From Nostoc mirabile CHAB5784 (GTDB lineage: Bacteria > Cyanobacteriota > Cyanobacteriia > Cyanobacteriales > Nostocaceae): a stretch of DNA of 40,582 nt. Under the pieces are notes generated by a model, which did no database searches, was not told where the DNA came from, and saw only the letters and a list, made by a program, of their open reading frames with translations. How positions within the stretch are numbered: position 1 is the stretch's first letter; every line of letters begins with the position of its first letter. Below are positions 17,416-25,085 of the stretch, in pieces. The position numbers and the translations under genes were made by a program. The stretch is from NCBI RefSeq assembly GCF_020829645.1, contig NZ_JAIVFS010000074.1, forward strand, positions 1 to 40,582. Direction: 5' to 3'.

Positions 17416-18138
17416 TTAATGAGAGTGAGATGTATTATTCGGTGTCCATTTGATAAAGATACGCTTAGGCGAACTTACCAAGTACAAATGCAAAAATTGT
17501 GTTTGCTCCGTCTCTAACTTATTTTTAATAAAGCAGTAAAGTGTCTCCTTTATATCTGTTTCATCAAATGCAATCGCATCCTCAAACATTATCAGAAGCG
17601 ATGTGTTTGTCTCGTATTCCTTTTGAAGCTTTACTGCCAAGGCTTGACCAATCAGATTTATCTGCTTATCTAGGTAATCTTCCAAACCTCTAACACCTAA
17701 GTGAGGTGTTAGATGTCTGTCTTTATTTTTCGTACCCGTTTTCTCAATGTATCCAGATATAGGCGACCAGCCTTTTTCCTGAAGCATTAAACGCTTCAGA
17801 TATTCATCACCCAAAGCCAGCGTAATTTCAAGCTTACTTTCGTAAGGAGGAACAGATGCACGGTCAATTATTAACACATCATAGTTTTGACTTCCAATTA
17901 CAGGCTGGAGCGTGACATCACTTTTGTCACCAAATTGCCAGAACGCAAAGATACTGAGTGGATAAATCTCTTCCATTAACTGCTTACAATAACCTTCTCT
18001 CATTCGTATAGCGCTCTTACCACCCTCTTGTTGAGTTATTTCTTGAATTTTGCGCTCAAACCACTCTACAAGTTCTTGAGGTGTACGCTCTACCATTAGT
18101 TCTTCCTTTGTCACAAAGTGCTTTTGTCTATGGCTCAT
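17416..18138 (-). CDS. unknown protein, last gene of ATPase operon
   Basis: 240 aa from ATG 18138. A second in-frame ATG at 18096 has a stronger ribosome binding site (AAGGAAG five bases before it) and gives 226 aa; the shorter form is equally likely. The sequence is soluble. A strand-rich centre reads YDVLIIDRAS, then YESKLEITLALG; the Asp and Glu-x-Lys spacing faintly recalls a PD-(D/E)XK fold, but not enough to call a nuclease. The C-terminal half is alternating helix and strand (LLIMFEDAIAF, FLHLYLVSSPKRIFIKW). It follows the P-loop ATPase gene by 97 bp and is followed by the double hairpin, so it probably ends that operon. Confidence 0.65.
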   Translation of the reverse strand: MSHRQKHFVTKEELMVERTPQELVEWFERKIQEITQQEGGKSAIRMREGYCKQLMEEIYPLSIFAFWQFGDKSDVTLQPVIGSQNYDVLIIDRASVPPYESKLEITLALGDEYLKRLMLQEKGWSPISGYIEKTGTKNKDRHLTPHLGVRGLEDYLDKQINLIGQALAVKLQKEYETNTSLLIMFEDAIAFDETDIKETLYCFIKNKLETEQTQFLHLYLVSSPKRIFIKWTPNNTSHSH

Positions 18139-18235
18139 TTTAATTATTCCAATTCTCTTTTAACCAAGCACATTATTATCCCTTTTGGCTGATTTGTCCC
18201 ATCCAGCGCTCGTTAAGGAATTGGTTATCTAACGA

Positions 18236-19684
18236 TTAATCATCAAAATCGACTGGCTGTCCGTTCAAATGCTTGTGAATGCTTTCAGGAGTCAACCAAC
18301 TAGGAATTGTCACCTTTTTATCTATTTCTGCGTCTCCCTCTGAATTATTTAAACCGTTAATTATTGCCACTTTTAAAGGTGTCTTGCCATCTGCTGTTTT
18401 ACGGTCAATTTGAATAGTGCCTCTACTTCTACCTTTAGCAGTTCCATCACTGCCACCAGTAGCGGTATTAGTGAAGAAGTGGGCAATACAAACTAATCTT
18501 TCTTCAGCTTTTCTAGGGTCACTAAGAGATGCTTTAACAAACTTTTTGGCAGGCTCCTTTGTGATGTCTGACTCAGAATAGTTAGTGAATTCATCAACTA
18601 GTAATTGTTGCGGTCGCTTATCAGATTGATTATTAATCCTGTCTAGCCATCGCTCACGAGCATCATCAAAAGCTTGTCCTATCTCTTCTTCTGTTTTAGC
18701 TATCAACTGAGGGCTTAGATATTTCCATGCGTTTCTAAGGTTCTCTCCGGCGTGTGCATCTAGAAGCTGATACAAGGGCATATCAAACAGATATTCTCTG
18801 AGCATGACAATCGACGCTGCTAGAGTTGATTTACCGCTTCCAGCTTCTCCTAACACCCAAACGGGTTTTTGATTGTCGATAACCTTCCACAGCCAACCAT
18901 CCTCATGATTCTTGAGTGCTTCGATTAAATCACTGATGAGGCGCTGGTCAGTCAAAGGATGATTGTCATTTGCGATCGCGCCCTTGGTTTTGCCCTCAAT
19001 CTTGCCGCGTTCCTGGTCAGCTTTGGCTTTATCCCGCAGATTCTCCGCAATGGTTTTATCCATCACAGAATGATTAACAGCACGGGCTTTCATGAAATCC
19101 TCAAGCTGAATTCGAGCCTTAGCGCGTTCGTTTTCCTCATCAGTCAATCCCAGCGCTTTGCGTTCTTCTGTGTCCAGTCCTGACAGCCCATCTTTCAGGC
19201 GTTCAGTATAAAGCTGGGTCGAATGCTGCTTAACTTCACGTTTATGCTTATTGTGCTGCCAAGTTGCATAATCGCCAGTCTTTTCAAGTTCGCCCAATTC
19301 ATAATCCGTGCGCTTGAGGCGTTGCCCACGCACGACTAAGCAACCCACAATACCCCATAGCCCAGTAACTGCAACCCCATATCCTAACAACTGATTAGGG
19401 TTATCTGTGGGCAAGTCACGCACCCATTGAATTGCATCACCCTTATAAGGAATGATACTGCCATACAGCCCGTAGCGTTGCCATTCTTCAGTCAGGACAA
19501 AACGCGGCTGGTTACAAAAACGCTTATCCAGCGCTATTTGACCCTCTACGTCGTTAATTGACCTTGGGCAGAACTGAATTTGTGTTAGGTCGTAAGGCTG
19601 GCGTGTTTGCGATGTTGCTAGCCCGATGACTGCGGCTACACCACACACACCAGCCAGCGCTAACTCGAAAACACCCTGTTTCAT
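18236..19684 (-). CDS. membrane-anchored P-loop ATPase of plasmid cluster
   Basis: 482 aa. Two N-terminal transmembrane helices (about 4-24 and 97-120) flank a 70-residue outside loop with Cys residues. A charged helical linker (125-240) follows, then a P-loop ATPase: Walker A LGEAGSGKST near 279-288, Walker B QLLVDEFTNY near 360-369, and a conserved SDPRKAEERLVCIAHF region with a sensor-like His. The topology TM-loop-TM-cytosolic ATPase is that of type IV coupling proteins (VirD4/TraD), but no VirB/Tra genes are in the window and the sequence is not a standard VirD4. Its ATG overlaps the preceding stop by 4 bp. It is the only enzyme-like member of the 17416-23571 cluster, so it is the likely motor of whatever that cluster builds. 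Confidence 0.75.
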   Translation of the reverse strand: MKQGVFELALAGVCGVAAVIGLATSQTRQPYDLTQIQFCPRSINDVEGQIALDKRFCNQPRFVLTEEWQRYGLYGSIIPYKGDAIQWVRDLPTDNPNQLLGYGVAVTGLWGIVGCLVVRGQRLKRTDYELGELEKTGDYATWQHNKHKREVKQHSTQLYTERLKDGLSGLDTEERKALGLTDEENERAKARIQLEDFMKARAVNHSVMDKTIAENLRDKAKADQERGKIEGKTKGAIANDNHPLTDQRLISDLIEALKNHEDGWLWKVIDNQKPVWVLGEAGSGKSTLAASIVMLREYLFDMPLYQLLDAHAGENLRNAWKYLSPQLIAKTEEEIGQAFDDARERWLDRINNQSDKRPQQLLVDEFTNYSESDITKEPAKKFVKASLSDPRKAEERLVCIAHFFTNTATGGSDGTAKGRSRGTIQIDRKTADGKTPLKVAIINGLNNSEGDAEIDKKVTIPSWLTPESIHKHLNGQPVDFDD

Positions 19685-20250
19685 TCCCGCCCCTTAAAAA
19701 TAATTGCAATAGAGCCAATGAATAAAGCCAACGCGACTGCAATACTTAACCAAGGGTCTGATTGCGGATTCTGTTTTTCAATGGTTTGGATGTCTTGGCT
19801 AATCTGGGACACTGTTTCTTTAGTCAAATTCTCAAAATATTGATGGTCTTTGACTGCTAACCAAGTTGTGATACCTGCAAACACCAAACCACCTGCTGTT
19901 TTTAAAACATTTTGCATATTATCTACCTCTAGTCCGTCACTGTTGTAATTAACTCTCAAGCCCGTTAGCCCAGCGAGAGAGCCAACGCTGCATATAGAAA
20001 ATGAGAGCGAAATTGCCAGCCAGAGATTAACGCCACCGCCAGTTATTAAGAGATATTTAGCTATAAAGAATCCCGTAGAATTTAGCGACCAACCAACAAA
20101 GAATCTCGTCAATTTTTCAGTTGTATGGATAACATCTTTGCGGTGCTGCTTGCGTGACTCCAAATGTCCTATTAAGTCTCTTGGTAACGGCGTATCTGGG
20201 GCGATTTCGCTTGCTACTTCCTCTTGATCCTCTTCAAGGTCGTATGTCAT
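19681..20250 (-). CDS. multi-pass membrane protein of ATPase operon
   Basis: 189 aa. The acidic N-terminus (residues 1-25) is followed by hydrophobic helices at about 50-70, 74-98, 116-132 and 165-184; the third is short. No enzyme motif is seen. A coiled segment with Gln-rich residues lies at 140-162. Its stop codon overlaps the start of the P-loop ATPase gene (TGA/ATG sharing 19681-19684), which indicates translational coupling and probably a physical complex of the two at the membrane. Family not recognised. Confidence 0.7.
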   Translation of the reverse strand: MTYDLEEDQEEVASEIAPDTPLPRDLIGHLESRKQHRKDVIHTTEKLTRFFVGWSLNSTGFFIAKYLLITGGGVNLWLAISLSFSICSVGSLAGLTGLRVNYNSDGLEVDNMQNVLKTAGGLVFAGITTWLAVKDHQYFENLTKETVSQISQDIQTIEKQNPQSDPWLSIAVALALFIGSIAIIFKGRE

Positions 20251-20314
20251 ATAACTGTCATGATATTTATTTGCCCGACAGTTTATTCAGGTGGTAACTG
20301 TCGGGATTGAACTG

Positions 20315-20968
20315 TCAGAAACCTAGCAGAGCATCCTTGATTTTTTGTACAATTGAGCGCTCTGCATATTGCTTTTTAGGTTTAAAGTCATCACGAGCGT
20401 TATCACCCATTTCTAAGTAATACTTGCCCAGTTCTCTATCATGTTGCAGGTCAATTGTTTGTTGTCTAATATCGGTCTGTAATTCGGTCTGCAACATTTT
20501 ATATTCACCATCAACTTGCATCATGTGCTTATCTACCCATGATTTCAGCTTGATGTGGATGAAAGCTTGTTGATGACGCAACGCTTCTTTATCCTGGGAT
20601 GAAGCGAAATCAAGCTTCATTTCTTCTAGGATATTTGCTAAATGAGTGTCAGCTAAAATTGCTGATTGCACTGATCTTTCAATCTTCTCACCACTAACAC
20701 CAGCTTGTTTGTAGATGTCGCTAAGGACTATGTTTAAGTCCTCAGTCCCCTTGATAGCAGCTAGCATCTGCTCTCTAACCTGTGGGGCGAATTCGCTAAT
20801 CTTTGCCCCGTCATTACCCATTTGTCCTATCAGCTTCAGGGCTGATTTATCACCTGTTAGCGCTCTGACTACTAAGTTGGTAGATGCGTTAAATTTAGTT
20901 TTTAATTGGCGCTCTAGGTGGCGTGATTTGGAAGTTACCAGATTCTTTAGCTGAATTGAACTTTTCAC
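20315..20968 (-). CDS. unknown helical soluble protein
   Basis: 217 aa from a GTG at 20968, chosen because AGAAGGA sits about 12 bases upstream and the frame has no earlier reasonable start. The protein is mostly helical and charged, without membrane segments; residues 95-190 could form an extended coiled coil with a Gln-rich stretch (LQTELQTDIRQQTIDLQHD). It overlaps the 3' end of the preceding gene by 74 bp in another frame, a long overlap that suggests tight operon packing. Function not recognised. Confidence 0.65.
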   Translation of the reverse strand: MKSSIQLKNLVTSKSRHLERQLKTKFNASTNLVVRALTGDKSALKLIGQMGNDGAKISEFAPQVREQMLAAIKGTEDLNIVLSDIYKQAGVSGEKIERSVQSAILADTHLANILEEMKLDFASSQDKEALRHQQAFIHIKLKSWVDKHMMQVDGEYKMLQTELQTDIRQQTIDLQHDRELGKYYLEMGDNARDDFKPKKQYAERSIVQKIKDALLGF

Positions 20969-21170
20969 AGCGATATTCCTTCTCTGGGGTAAATATTTGA
21001 TTGCAGTGATACTCCATTCGTCTTACATATTGCTCAATAGCTGACTTTCGTTTGAGATATTGCTGATAGCTTGATTGCTCTAGCATTGGCAGATATAAGC
21101 AGCTATACAAGGGTAAAATCACAGCAGCGAGTGCAGTTAAACTAACAGCAATTCTTGAGAAGTAGCTCAT
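20895..21170 (-). CDS. small membrane-anchored protein with Cys pair
   Basis: About 91 aa from the ATG at 21170; a TTG at 21242 would extend it by 24 residues into the upstream gene, so the ATG with GGTGAG just before it is preferred. One N-terminal helix (IAVSLTALAAVILPLYSCLYLP) acts as signal anchor. The rest, probably outside, is charged and holds two further Cys residues in YHCNQIF and YRCEKF, which could form a disulfide. No family recognised. It lies in the same tight operon as the membrane ATPase and may be an external part of that complex. Confidence 0.6.
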   Translation of the reverse strand: MSYFSRIAVSLTALAAVILPLYSCLYLPMLEQSSYQQYLKRKSAIEQYVRRMEYHCNQIFTPEKEYRCEKFNSAKESGNFQITPPRAPIKN

Positions 21171-21216
21171 TCTCACCCACCGAATACCCAAGCACTCAAG
21201 CAGCGTCAAGTCATTG

Positions 21217-21885
21217 CTATTGAGCCGCTTTGAGCCTTGCAAGGATTGAGAATTGGGTGCTTTTAATGTTTTGGCGGATGACTCCCATATCCGCTTTCAT
21301 GTCTCCTGAGAAGTTGTTAACCTTTTGGTTTAATCTAGAAGCCCTGTTGCTTACGTGTTCTCGCAAGTCTTGAGCGTTAGTTTCAAATGATTGCTCAATG
21401 ACATCAAATTTCTGATCAACGTAGTTCTTGATTGCAGCCGTTACAGTACTGATGAATTGGCTGTAGTCGGTAAAGGTGTCGTCAACGTTAAGAGCGATAC
21501 TTAATGTTTCTTGTTCGGTTAATTCAAACCCCAGCGCCGATGATTGGGCTGTTACAATCTGACGTTTGTCATCGCTAGTTACAGTGATGCTGTTAATCTC
21601 TGGTGAGGCGATTGTAAGCTGACTGTTATCAGTCTCAGGGTCAGGCTGTGCATCTTCTGGGCCTACTAGAAAGGTTTCTTCAACGAGTTCATCAACTACA
21701 GATAATTGGCTTGTCGATTTGACTTTGAGATAATCAACGGCTTGGCTCAATTGATCTTTGGTGGGATTGTCAAGGTCATCGCACTCGACAGCAAGCGCTG
21801 CTGTTGTGTAATCATCTTTAGTAAATCCTTGATAACCCTGTTTGTACAAACGAGCGCGGACATTGTTAGTAAATTTGTCAGACAT
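21217..21885 (-). CDS. unknown acidic protein with C-terminal coiled coil
   Basis: 222 aa. N-terminal 60 residues are a small helical fold (ARLYKQGYQGFTKDDYTTAA). An acidic Pro/Thr-rich linker spans about 70-105. A helical domain follows (ELTEQETLSIALNVDDTF), then a coiled coil from about 150 to the end (VIEQSFETNAQDLREHVSNR, and MGVIRQNIKS). It looks like a scaffold or adaptor protein. ATG 21885 is 12 bp after the stop of the next upstream gene with GGAGCAA before it, so the two are cotranscribed. Function not recognised. Confidence 0.65.
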   Translation of the reverse strand: MSDKFTNNVRARLYKQGYQGFTKDDYTTAALAVECDDLDNPTKDQLSQAVDYLKVKSTSQLSVVDELVEETFLVGPEDAQPDPETDNSQLTIASPEINSITVTSDDKRQIVTAQSSALGFELTEQETLSIALNVDDTFTDYSQFISTVTAAIKNYVDQKFDVIEQSFETNAQDLREHVSNRASRLNQKVNNFSGDMKADMGVIRQNIKSTQFSILARLKAAQ

Positions 21886-21897
21886 GATGATTGCTCC

Positions 21898-22410
21898 TTA
21901 AAGGGCTAGTGTTAAAACTTCGATGGTTGCGGATTTCATGGGCTGCGTTCGTCTGTTGATTGCCCATTTAGCAGCAACAAACGCAACAAGGGCTAAATCT
22001 TTGCTGTGGTAAGTATGAAGGGCGTTATAACTTAGAGTTGCCTGGCTAAACCAGTAATAACGAGTGCTGCGGGGTACGTCGTCAAGGTTGATTTTTAGAT
22101 AGTCTGCCAGCGCTACTAGGAATTGTTGACCTGTGTATTGAACTTCTTGGGCATCATAGAAGTGTTTAAAGGCTTGCCATCGAGAGTTAAAATCAGAGGT
22201 TCTAAAAGAAAAGGCTGGACACTTACGCTTCATGCCTGCATAGGTTTCAACAATGCTTATGGCTTTTTCAGATTCAATGGAGAGCGAGAAATATTGCTTC
22301 AAGGATGCGACTGTGCGATACCAAGTGATATCTGAAATGCCTTTTCCCGTGATGCCCTCGTAAGTTTCTTTGAGCAAGCGATACTTAGCTACATATTTTT
22401 TTGTTGCCAC
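21898..22410 (-). CDS. unknown helical protein, first of the inner operon
   Basis: 170 aa, basic, all-helical by composition, with several aromatic residues (DITWYRTVASLKQYFSLS, SRTSDF region, STRYYWFSQATL). An HTH-like pair may sit near residues 25-60 but has no clear signature. It is followed at 12 bp by the acidic coiled-coil gene and starts the tightly spaced six-gene run ending at 18236. Two near-identical 19-bp boxes lie 66-117 bp upstream of its start and could control it. No family recognised. Confidence 0.6.
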   Translation of the reverse strand: MATKKYVAKYRLLKETYEGITGKGISDITWYRTVASLKQYFSLSIESEKAISIVETYAGMKRKCPAFSFRTSDFNSRWQAFKHFYDAQEVQYTGQQFLVALADYLKINLDDVPRSTRYYWFSQATLSYNALHTYHSKDLALVAFVAAKWAINRRTQPMKSATIEVLTLAL

Positions 22411-22733
22411 ATTAACTCTGTTTTATTACTTGAGTGTGTATAAAATTGACCGACTATCCGTAAATTCCAGTTATTTGATAGGCTAAATTAGCTAGAAACA
22501 GTTATCCTGATACGCCAAATTAGCTAGGCACTATCAATAACCTTGGATCTTGGACTTTAGACAAATGTTTTAGCCTTGGTTTTATCGGCTATAACCACGT
22601 AATAACAAGGTTTGTCAGCTTTGATGACATACTGACACTTTCTCGTTTACCCCCGCGTATACGCCCTTTTGAGCCTAGTTTTGCGATCACGCCGCTCAAC
22701 GAGGGCATTCAACGCGGTCGCAAATCAAACACG
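22411..22733. other. intergenic region between the two minus-strand gene groups
   Basis: No gene is visible. It holds the paired boxes described separately. GC-rich sequence toward 22680-22730 includes GCGATCACGCCGC and may form local hairpins, but no clean terminator was found. Confidence 0.5.
22477..22527. promoter_or_regulatory. paired operator-like boxes upstream of the ATPase operon
   Basis: GATAGGCTAAATTAGCTAG (22477-22495) and GATACGCCAAATTAGCTAG (22509-22527) are direct repeats with two mismatches, centres 32 bp (about three helical turns) apart. Each contains the odd-length palindrome GCTAA-A-TTAGC or a one-mismatch form. They lie in the gap before the leftward gene at 22410, which is where a regulator would bind. 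Confidence 0.55.
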
Positions 22734-23009
22734 TTAGAACAAGCTTTGCTGTATCCCCTGTCCTATTACTTCAGATTGACGGTTGGCCACCATACCAGGG
22801 ACTTCATAAATCCCATGTCTGACCTTGTTCTGATTTAGCTTGAGAGTGGCTGTCTTTCTCTGTCCGTCTAGTGGCTCGAATATCCACTGTGGATGGTCAA
22901 TCCTTGCCCAAGGGCATTTACCCGTAAAGCGATACAGCGTACCCTTTATTTGATACACTTTGCGCTGTGACAGGGTAGAAGGTTCGTAGACAGGAATTAA
23001 GTTATGCAT
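22734..23009 (-). CDS. unknown small basic protein
   Basis: 91 aa from the ATG at 23009 (MHNLIPVYEP); a start at 23030 would lie deeper in the upstream gene. The ATG overlaps the stop of the preceding gene by 8 bp, so the pair is translationally coupled. The sequence is beta-rich: KVYQIKGTLYRFTGKC, WIFEPLDGQRKTATLKLNQN and IYEVPGMV. This layout is seen in small plasmid proteins with a short SH3-like or OB-like fold, but no family is certain. Confidence 0.6.
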   Translation of the reverse strand: MHNLIPVYEPSTLSQRKVYQIKGTLYRFTGKCPWARIDHPQWIFEPLDGQRKTATLKLNQNKVRHGIYEVPGMVANRQSEVIGQGIQQSLF

Positions 23010-23571
23010 CTTTCTTGTCGAGAGCGACACACGCGCCCGTTAAGCTTGCACCCAAGAAGACCGCTATAGAGGCAATAGCACTTCCTTCAAAAATTTTGGC
23101 GTTGTAAATCCATGTAGGTTGATATTGCTCACCTCTACTTTCCTCAATCCGGTCAAAGCCGTGACAAAAGATAGAACCAACTACCATAAAACTAGTAGTT
23201 ACCAAGCTCACAATTGCTACTGATGACGCTCCATTAAGTATGAATGAGTTAATCTTTTCACGCCAAGTTTTCACACGGCGAATGTGCATTACTGGCTTTT
23301 GTTCTAGATATGAATGCCACTCTTCATTAGTAAAATTCAAGGGCTTGGAATCATAAGGAACGTGAAAATCAAGTAGTTCGCCTACTGCTTGAATTGCATC
23401 TCCTAGCATCACATCTGGGGAGTATTCTAGTTGTCTGAATTCTTCTGAATCTCTAATTTCTCTAAGCCAGCGATCTATTGCTTCTAACCTTCGTAATTGA
23501 TTTTGATTAAGCATTGTTCTCTCAAGAGGTAGTTCGTTGATTGCTTCTAAGTTGCGTAAATTGATATGCAT
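23002..23571 (-). CDS. unknown protein with two C-terminal membrane helices
   Basis: 189 aa. The first 110 residues are soluble and helical (LRRLEAIDRWLREIRDSEEF). Two hydrophobic segments follow at about 116-138 (SSVAIVSLVTTSFMVVGSIF) and 163-184 (GSAIASIAVFLGASLTGACV), separated by a charged loop. It is the first gene after the consensus leftward promoter at 23785-23813. It overlaps the next gene by 8 bp. No family recognised. Together with the genes at 18236-21170 it makes the cluster strongly membrane-centred. Confidence 0.65.
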   Translation of the reverse strand: MHINLRNLEAINELPLERTMLNQNQLRRLEAIDRWLREIRDSEEFRQLEYSPDVMLGDAIQAVGELLDFHVPYDSKPLNFTNEEWHSYLEQKPVMHIRRVKTWREKINSFILNGASSVAIVSLVTTSFMVVGSIFCHGFDRIEESRGEQYQPTWIYNAKIFEGSAIASIAVFLGASLTGACVALDKKDA

Positions 23572-23709
23572 GAATCCTCTGTCCTAATGCAGACACGCAC
23601 AATTACCGCGACCGTTGAAAATGAACGGACGCAATGCAGATATTGCTGTGAATAGTTGAATACTCTCAAAACAGCGCTTGCAAGCCTTACAACCCTCGAA
23701 AGGAAATCG

Positions 23710-23730
23710 CCAAGCGCGTTTTGCGCTTGG
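23710..23730. repeat. short perfect hairpin in the leader
   Basis: CCAAGCGC (23710-23717) and GCGCTTGG (23723-23730) form an 8-bp stem with loop GTTTT. It lies in the 5' leader of the leftward transcript between the promoter and the gene at 23571. It could be an attenuator or a protein-binding RNA hairpin; no T run follows it in the leftward direction. Confidence 0.55.
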
Positions 23731-23784
23731 GTATTACTTGCGTCTGCCTTAAGTTATTGACGTATCGATAACCTTGACACTAAT

Positions 23785-23818
23785 ATAGTAAGTGAAGTTA
23801 AGCAAAGTGTCAACACTT
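23785..23818 (-). promoter_or_regulatory. consensus sigma-70 promoter with palindromic operator
   Basis: On the minus strand TTGACA (23808-23813) and TACTAT (23785-23790) are separated by exactly 17 bp. The -35 is embedded in a perfect inverted repeat AAGTGT-CA-ACACTT (23805-23818). This promoter points at the gene at 23571. The divergent gene at 23889 encodes a ribbon-helix-helix protein, the usual kind of protein that binds such short palindromes, so autorepression of the whole divergent unit is likely. Confidence 0.75.
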
Positions 23819-23830
23819 CTCTTACAATAA

Positions 23831-23859
23831 TTGCAAATAGCTTAGAAGTGGTATTTAAT
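23831..23859 (+). promoter_or_regulatory. candidate promoter for the RHH gene
   Basis: TTGCAA (23831-23836) and TTTAAT (23854-23859) at 17-bp spacing, ending 29 bp before the ATG at 23889. The boxes are imperfect. They start 13 bp from the palindromic operator, so one bound repressor could affect both directions. Confidence 0.4.
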
Positions 23860-23888
23860 ATCTCCATAAAGCATACTTTCTATGCGTA

Positions 23889-24056
23889 ATGGCTACAAAA
23901 AAACCACGATTAACAATTTATATGGCATCACAGGAATTATTAGACGACCTACAAGCAATTGCCGATGAGCAACAACGATCAGTTTCCAATCTTGCTAGCA
24001 TCGCACTTGCGGATTGGATAGCTCAATATAAAGAACAAAAAAAAGAGAACAAATAA
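23889..24056 (+). CDS. ribbon-helix-helix (CopG-like) regulator
   Basis: 55 aa, short for automatic calling. It starts with a basic arm and one beta strand (KKPRLTIYMA), followed by two helices (SQELLDDLQAIADEQQRSVS and NLASIALADWIAQYKEQ). This is the CopG/Arc/MetJ ribbon-helix-helix layout. Such proteins dimerise through the strand and bind short palindromes as repressors. A matching palindrome with a -35 box sits 70 bp upstream on the divergent promoter. The next gene (24096) starts 39 bp downstream and is probably cotranscribed. It could control plasmid copy number, transfer genes, or the large leftward operon. Confidence 0.75.
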   Translation: MATKKPRLTIYMASQELLDDLQAIADEQQRSVSNLASIALADWIAQYKEQKKENK

Positions 24057-24095
24057 AATTATCGACTCAGAGCAAACAAAAGGCGATCGCGTATA

Positions 24096-24821
24096 ATGTT
24101 GACCCTGAAAGACCCACCAAGCGATTTTCAACTCCCGCCGCACAACGAAGCGGCATTAGAGATGATTAGGGAGGCGAAAGACTATGCTTCCACTCAAGCT
24201 CTAGCGGCTGGTGGTGCTGCGCTGGCTACAGGAGGCATAGTTCATCCATTTGGCTGGTTACTTTTTGGATTGGCTTACAAGCCGTTGGTGGTAACTCAAA
24301 AACTTGCGCGGTTGGAAAAATTAACAGCCCTACTTTTGGATGAGTTTAAAAGTGAGGGAATACAAGTCTTTCCAGTGCTGAAGATAGAAGATAAGAACCC
24401 TATCGACTTGTTTGTGAGATTTGAGCGAAAAATTCACCTGTTTATCTCCATTCGCTCAATAGGAGATAAGGAGATTGTCTACAACGAAGCCAGAGAGGTT
24501 TTGCAGATCAAGAGGAAAGACAAACATGGACTAAAAGTGTGGAACCCTTGCCCACTGCTTGAGTTAGCAGATTACGAGAAGTGGTTAAGCAAGAACAGAG
24601 ACTTGTTTGCAATGTCTTCCCGTGAAGCTACAAAAACGCCCTCAGCAAAAGTTTTGGTCTTATGGCCTCCCACCAAGGCGGCTATTGATCACAATTCACA
24701 CCTTTATTCTGAAGTTGGAAGTATGAAAATTCTGGCTCTTAGAAGAAAAGGCACTGCATTTATTATTCAACAGGAGGAAGTAATCGAGTTTGTCAAGGCG
24801 ACTTTAGCCAAGTACTCATAG
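24096..24821 (+). CDS. conserved-type plasmid protein with hydrophobic N-terminal hairpin
   Basis: 241 aa. Residues 30-70 are hydrophobic and glycine-rich (ALAAGGAALATGGIVHPFGW, LLFGLAYKPLVV) and may form one or two membrane helices. The cytosolic part has strand-helix alternation with IDLFVRFERKIHLFISIRS near 107-125. The Asp-x(n)-basic pattern loosely recalls NERD/PD-(D/E)XK nuclease-related proteins, but the catalytic set is not clear. A HIP1 site overlaps the leader (24083-24090). It follows the RHH gene and is closed by a strong hairpin terminator. Function not known. Confidence 0.7.
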   Translation: MLTLKDPPSDFQLPPHNEAALEMIREAKDYASTQALAAGGAALATGGIVHPFGWLLFGLAYKPLVVTQKLARLEKLTALLLDEFKSEGIQVFPVLKIEDKNPIDLFVRFERKIHLFISIRSIGDKEIVYNEAREVLQIKRKDKHGLKVWNPCPLLELADYEKWLSKNRDLFAMSSREATKTPSAKVLVLWPPTKAAIDHNSHLYSEVGSMKILALRRKGTAFIIQQEEVIEFVKATLAKYS

Positions 24822-24832
24822 GCAAAACAACG

Positions 24833-24866
24833 AAAACCCCGCGTCCCGGTAGGACAGCAGGGTTTT
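24833..24866 (+). terminator. strong hairpin terminator
   Basis: AAAACCC (24833-24839) pairs with GGGTTTT (24860-24866), then GC with GC and GTCC with GGAC inside around a CGGTA loop. The A and T tracts on both arms allow termination of both strands. It lies 12 bp past the stop at 24821 and insulates the rep gene. Confidence 0.8.
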
Positions 24867-25050
24867 CAAACGGAATTGGGGTTATCGGGTCGCAAGCCTA
24901 ATTAATATCCCTAACAGTAATTTTATCGTACATGATTCGGTGTAAAGCCAATGTAACACTGGCTCACCAGATGTAAACAGCGTTTCAGAAATTTTATCAA
25001 ATTATATTTTTGAACGTTTGTACTAAAAGATTACTTTCGGGATAGCTCCA

Positions 25051-25078
25051 ATTCCTCCAACACACAAACTGGAGGAAT
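25051..25078 (+). promoter_or_regulatory. hairpin sequestering the rep Shine-Dalgarno
   Basis: ATTCCTCCA (25051-25059) pairs perfectly with TGGAGGAAT (25070-25078) around a 10-base loop. The right arm contains the GGAGG ribosome binding site 10 bases before the rep ATG (25086). AGCT on each side can extend the stem past a small bulge. In this fold the ribosome binding site is hidden, so rep translation would need the hairpin opened. Confidence 0.75.
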
Positions 25079-25085
25079 AGCTCTC

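Noticed and set aside
17416..18138. Restriction endonuclease of PD-(D/E)XK type
   Set aside because: The Asp...Glu-x-Lys pattern is loose, and there is no methyltransferase or other partner gene beside it.
18236..19684. Standard VirD4/TraG coupling protein
   Set aside because: The topology fits, but the motifs around Walker B are not those of VirD4, and no type IV secretion genes are present.
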